Positions 6,813-8,970 of a stretch of DNA of 8,970 nucleotides are shown piece after piece. This DNA comes from CBFGWV01 sp965652545 (GTDB lineage Bacteria; Pseudomonadota; Gammaproteobacteria; Competibacterales; Competibacteraceae), in contig CBFGWV010000204.1 of assembly GCA_965652545.1 (NCBI GenBank), positions 1-8,970 on the forward strand, given 5' to 3'. Both the position numbers and the translations under genes were made by a program. Each line of letters begins with the position of its first letter. Position 1 is the stretch's first letter. Below the pieces are notes generated by a model, which saw only the letters and a list, made by a program, of their open reading frames with translations, was not told the DNA's origin and ran no database searches.

Positions 6813-8065
6813 TGAGCGTCGTAGAACCGATCCGCGCCACCGACCGGCCGGTCCTTGACCTGGCGGCGATTCGCGCCGATTTCCCTGTGCTTGCACGCCA
6901 GGTACGCGGCAAGCCGCTGGTGTATCTGGACAATGCCGCCTCCAGCCAGAAGCCCGAGCCGGTCATCGAGGCGATGGCCGACTGCTACCGCCGCTACTAC
7001 GCCAACATCCATCGTGGCGTGCATGCCCTGTCCGAGGAGAGCACAGCGGCTTTTGAGGCGGTGCGCGAGAAGGCTCGCGCCTTTCTGGGCGCCCGCTCGA
7101 TCCGCGAGATCATCTTCACCCGCGGCGCGACCGAGGCCATCAACCTGGTGGCCTCCAGCTACGGCGGTGCCAACGTCCGCGCCGGGGACGAGGTGGTCAT
7201 CTCGGCCATGGAGCATCACTCCAACATCGTGCCCTGGCAGATGTTGTGCGAGCGTGTGGGCGCGACCCTGCGCGTGGCACCGATGAACGAGGCCGGCGAG
7301 TTGGTGGTGGAGGATTTCGCCGGCCTGCTCAACGACCGCACCCGCATGGTGGCCTTGAGCCATGTCTCCAATGCCCTGGGAACCATCAACCCGGTCAAGC
7401 AGTTGATCGCCATGGCGCACGAGCGCGGTGTCCCGGTGTTGCTGGATTCGGCCCAGGCCGCGCCGCATCTGCCGGTGGATGTGCAGGCGCTGGATGTCGA
7501 TTTCCTGGCCGTGTCGGCGCACAAGATGTATGGCCCGCCGGTCGGTGTGTTGTACGGAAAGGAAGCGCTGCTGGAGGCCATGCCGCCGTACCAGGGCGGG
7601 GGTGACATGATCCGGCTGGTGACTTTCGAGCACACCGAGTACGCCGGGCTGCCGCACAAGTTCGAGGCCGGCACGCCGGCCATCGCCGATGTGATCGGCT
7701 TCGGCGCCACGCTGGATTGGGTCGGCCGCATCGGCATGGCCAACATCGCCGCGCACGAGGACGATCTGCGCCGCTATTGCGAGGCCCGGCTTGTCGAGGT
7801 CGACGGCGTCCGCCTGGTGGGTACGGCGGCAAACAAAGCCGCTGTGGTGTCGTTCACTTTGGATGGTGTCCATCCGCATGACATGGGTACGATTCTGGAT
7901 CGTGAGGGCGTGGCGGTGCGCGCCGGCCACCATTGCGCGCAGCCGGTGATGGACTTCTACGGTGTGCCGGCTACGGCCCGCGCGTCATTCGCGGTGTACA
8001 ACACGCGTGCGGAGGTGGATGTGCTGGTCGAGGCGGTGCGCAAGGTGAAGGAGTTGTTTGCGTGA
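6812..8065 (+). CDS. sufS: Cysteine desulfurase SufS (group II, PLP-dependent)
   Basis: The protein has 417 residues (E. coli SufS has 406). It converts L-cysteine to L-alanine and holds the sulfur as an active-site persulfide. It has fold-type I aminotransferase features: substrate/PLP pocket YLDNAASSQKP, His135 in MEHHSNIVPW that stacks on PLP, the DSAQAAPH segment, the PLP-lysine Lys238 in SAHKMYGP, and the catalytic Cys375 in RAGHHCAQP. The short loop around this cysteine is typical of group II enzymes, which need a partner (SufE or SufU) for good activity. GGAGG (6800-6804) sits 7 bases before the ATG at 6812, the best ribosome-binding site in the operon. The start overlaps the sufD stop by one base, and the stop overlaps the sufU start by one base (TGATG). 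The adjacent sufU suggests it is the sulfur acceptor here. Confidence 0.98.
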   Translation: MSVVEPIRATDRPVLDLAAIRADFPVLARQVRGKPLVYLDNAASSQKPEPVIEAMADCYRRYYANIHRGVHALSEESTAAFEAVREKARAFLGARSIREIIFTRGATEAINLVASSYGGANVRAGDEVVISAMEHHSNIVPWQMLCERVGATLRVAPMNEAGELVVEDFAGLLNDRTRMVALSHVSNALGTINPVKQLIAMAHERGVPVLLDSAQAAPHLPVDVQALDVDFLAVSAHKMYGPPVGVLYGKEALLEAMPPYQGGGDMIRLVTFEHTEYAGLPHKFEAGTPAIADVIGFGATLDWVGRIGMANIAAHEDDLRRYCEARLVEVDGVRLVGTAANKAAVVSFTLDGVHPHDMGTILDREGVAVRAGHHCAQPVMDFYGVPATARASFAVYNTRAEVDVLVEAVRKVKELFA

Positions 8066-8508
8066 TGGACGATCTTCGCGATCTGTACCAGGAGGTGATC
8101 CTGGACCACAACAAGCGACCGCGGAATTTCCGCGTCATCGACCCGTGCTCGCACCGGGCCAATGGCTACAACCCGCTATGCGGCGATAAGGTCAGCGTGT
8201 TCCTGAACGTGGAGGACGGCATCGTGACGGATGTGGCTTTCCAGGGCTCGGGTTGCGCGATTTCGACAGCCTCGGCGTCGCTGATGACCGAGGCGATCAA
8301 GGGCCGGCCGCTGGCGGAGATCCATGGTCTGTTCGAGCGGTTCCACGATGTGGTCACCGGTGATGATCCCCCGCCGCCGGAGCTGGGCAAGCTGGCGGTG
8401 CTGGCCGGTGTACGTGATTACCCCAGCCGTGTGAAATGCGCCACGCTGGCTTGGCATGCGTTGCAGGCAGCGTTGGAAGAACGTGCTGAACCCGTTCAAA
8501 CCGAATGA
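8065..8508 (+). CDS. sufU: SufU-type sulfur acceptor (NifU/IscU-like)
   Basis: The protein has 147 residues, the usual SufU length. The conserved ligands are Cys39 with Asp41 (LCGDKV), Cys64 (GSGCAIS) and Cys125 (RVKCATLAWHAL). Between Cys64 and Cys125 lies the extra segment (about 80-118, including GDDPPPPELGKLAVLAGVRDYP) that separates SufU from IscU. The LPPVK motif recognised by the HscA chaperone in IscU is replaced by YPSRVK. In Bacillus subtilis SufU, these residues bind zinc and accept sulfur from SufS, passing it to SufBCD. The same role is inferred here because no sufE is present in the operon. The ATG at 8065 overlaps the sufS stop, and AAGGAG at 8048-8053 lies 11 bases upstream. 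Older annotation calls such proteins NifU-like SUF scaffold proteins (TIGR01994 type). A scaffold role is the alternative but less likely. Confidence 0.95.
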   Translation: MDDLRDLYQEVILDHNKRPRNFRVIDPCSHRANGYNPLCGDKVSVFLNVEDGIVTDVAFQGSGCAISTASASLMTEAIKGRPLAEIHGLFERFHDVVTGDDPPPPELGKLAVLAGVRDYPSRVKCATLAWHALQAALEERAEPVQTE

Positions 8509-8517
8509 GGACGGAAC

Positions 8518-8868
8518 ATGACCGAGGCTGATCTGAATACCGCGGCGGCAGCGCCGGAGCTCACTGATATGGAAAAGCAGGTCGTGGCCGTGCTCAAGCA
8601 GGTGTACGACCCTGAGATCCCGGTGGACATCTATGAGCTGGGGTTGATCTACGGCATCCATATCGATGAGGAGGCCCGGCAGTGCCGGGTGGAGATGACC
8701 TTGACGGCGCCGGGTTGCCCGGTCGCCGGCATCATGCCGGAGTGGGTGAAGAATGCGGTCGAGAGCGTCGAGGGCATCGACGAGGCCGAGGTGGAGATGG
8801 TGTGGGAGCCGATGTGGACGCCCGAGATGATGTCCATGCGAGCGAAGATCGAACTCAACATGCTGTAG
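8518..8868 (+). CDS. sufT: SufT / MIP18 (DUF59) family Fe-S maturation protein
   Basis: The protein has 116 residues and a single DUF59 (FeS assembly P) domain from about 18 to the end. It shows the family motif DPEIPVDIYELGLIY (31-45), the conserved Cys67 in TLTAPGCPVAG (61-71), and the closing VWEPMWTPEMMS (95-106). It matches the SUF-operon-linked subfamily (the TIGR02945 type). SufT homologues in Staphylococcus and plant or eukaryotic MIP18 proteins assist Fe-S protein maturation, especially under high demand. The exact step is unsettled, so delivery or carrier functions are inference. GAGG at 8507-8510, overlapping the sufU stop, is 7 bases before the ATG, so it is probably the last visible gene of the same operon. 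The first ~15 residues are a low-complexity Ala-rich tail not shared with the domain. No A-type carrier (sufA) or sufE follows within the window. Confidence 0.93.
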   Translation: MTEADLNTAAAAPELTDMEKQVVAVLKQVYDPEIPVDIYELGLIYGIHIDEEARQCRVEMTLTAPGCPVAGIMPEWVKNAVESVEGIDEAEVEMVWEPMWTPEMMSMRAKIELNML

Positions 8869-8970
8869 CGCCCCTGGAGTCACGTCAGTCGCGCTCTGGC
8901 GGTGCGGCGGCCTATCCCCGCCTTTCGGGTCGGGCAGGAGGTATTCAGACGCGCTGTGAACACGTCCGTG
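8869..8970. other. Non-coding region after sufT
   Basis: These 102 bases have no clear gene and no stem followed by a T-run, so I see no intrinsic terminator for the SUF operon. A weak 4-base stem (CCCG 8917-8920 with CGGG 8926-8929) is unlikely to matter. A strong AGGAGGT at 8936-8942 lies 13 bases before a GTG at 8956 that stays open to the window edge, which might be the start of a further gene. The visible part is five codons and cannot be identified. Confidence 0.3.

Noticed and set aside
6782..7933. 383-codon open frame on the minus strand, antisense to sufS
   Set aside because: It has the same shadow composition, lies opposite an intact SufS, and has no ribosome-binding site or recognisable motif.
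8917..8929. Possible terminator stem after sufT
   Set aside because: There are only four paired bases and no T-run follows.

Overview
The window looks like chromosomal DNA from a GC-rich gammaproteobacterium. The codon use is uniformly GC-rich, a GspA/ExeA-GspB pair (a proteobacterial type II secretion accessory) is present, and a REP-like palindrome of the GTAG-hairpin type seen mainly in Pseudomonas/Xanthomonas-like gammaproteobacteria sits at the left edge. The gene content would fit Chromatiales/Ectothiorhodospiraceae or Xanthomonadales. That placement is inference, and the sequence alone does not settle it.

Layout. Bases 1-133 are non-coding and hold the REP-like hairpin and a second GC hairpin past the end of gspB. 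Bases 134-2550 on the minus strand encode gspB and, upstream of it and overlapping by one base, exeA (gspA). Bases 2551-2708 are a 158-bp divergent intergenic region with a good sigma70-type promoter facing right and a palindrome lying over its -10 element. Bases 2709-8868 on the plus strand form a tightly packed SUF iron-sulfur cluster assembly operon: Rrf2-family regulator, sufB, sufC, sufD, sufS, sufU, sufT. Bases 8869-8970 are non-coding apart from a strong Shine-Dalgarno-like site close to the edge. No gene-free stretch exceeds 300 bases, and I see no tRNA, rRNA, CRISPR, insertion sequence or prophage.

How the genes work together. SufS takes sulfur from cysteine as a persulfide. SufU (here in place of SufE) accepts and relays it to the SufB-SufC-SufD scaffold, where the SufC ATPase drives cluster assembly at the SufB/SufD interface. 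SufT belongs to the MIP18/DUF59 group linked to cluster maturation or delivery. The Rrf2 regulator carries three cysteines, probably senses an Fe-S cluster, and probably controls its own operon through the palindrome. On the other strand, ExeA is an AAA ATPase with a transmembrane segment and a periplasmic peptidoglycan-binding end. With GspB it is expected to help insert the secretin of a type II secretion system through the cell wall.

All key catalytic residues of the SUF proteins appear intact. I found no convincing undescribed system. The more interesting points are the promoter/operator arrangement, the SufU-for-SufE composition, the changed cysteine spacing of the regulator, the periplasmic half of ExeA and the REP-like element.
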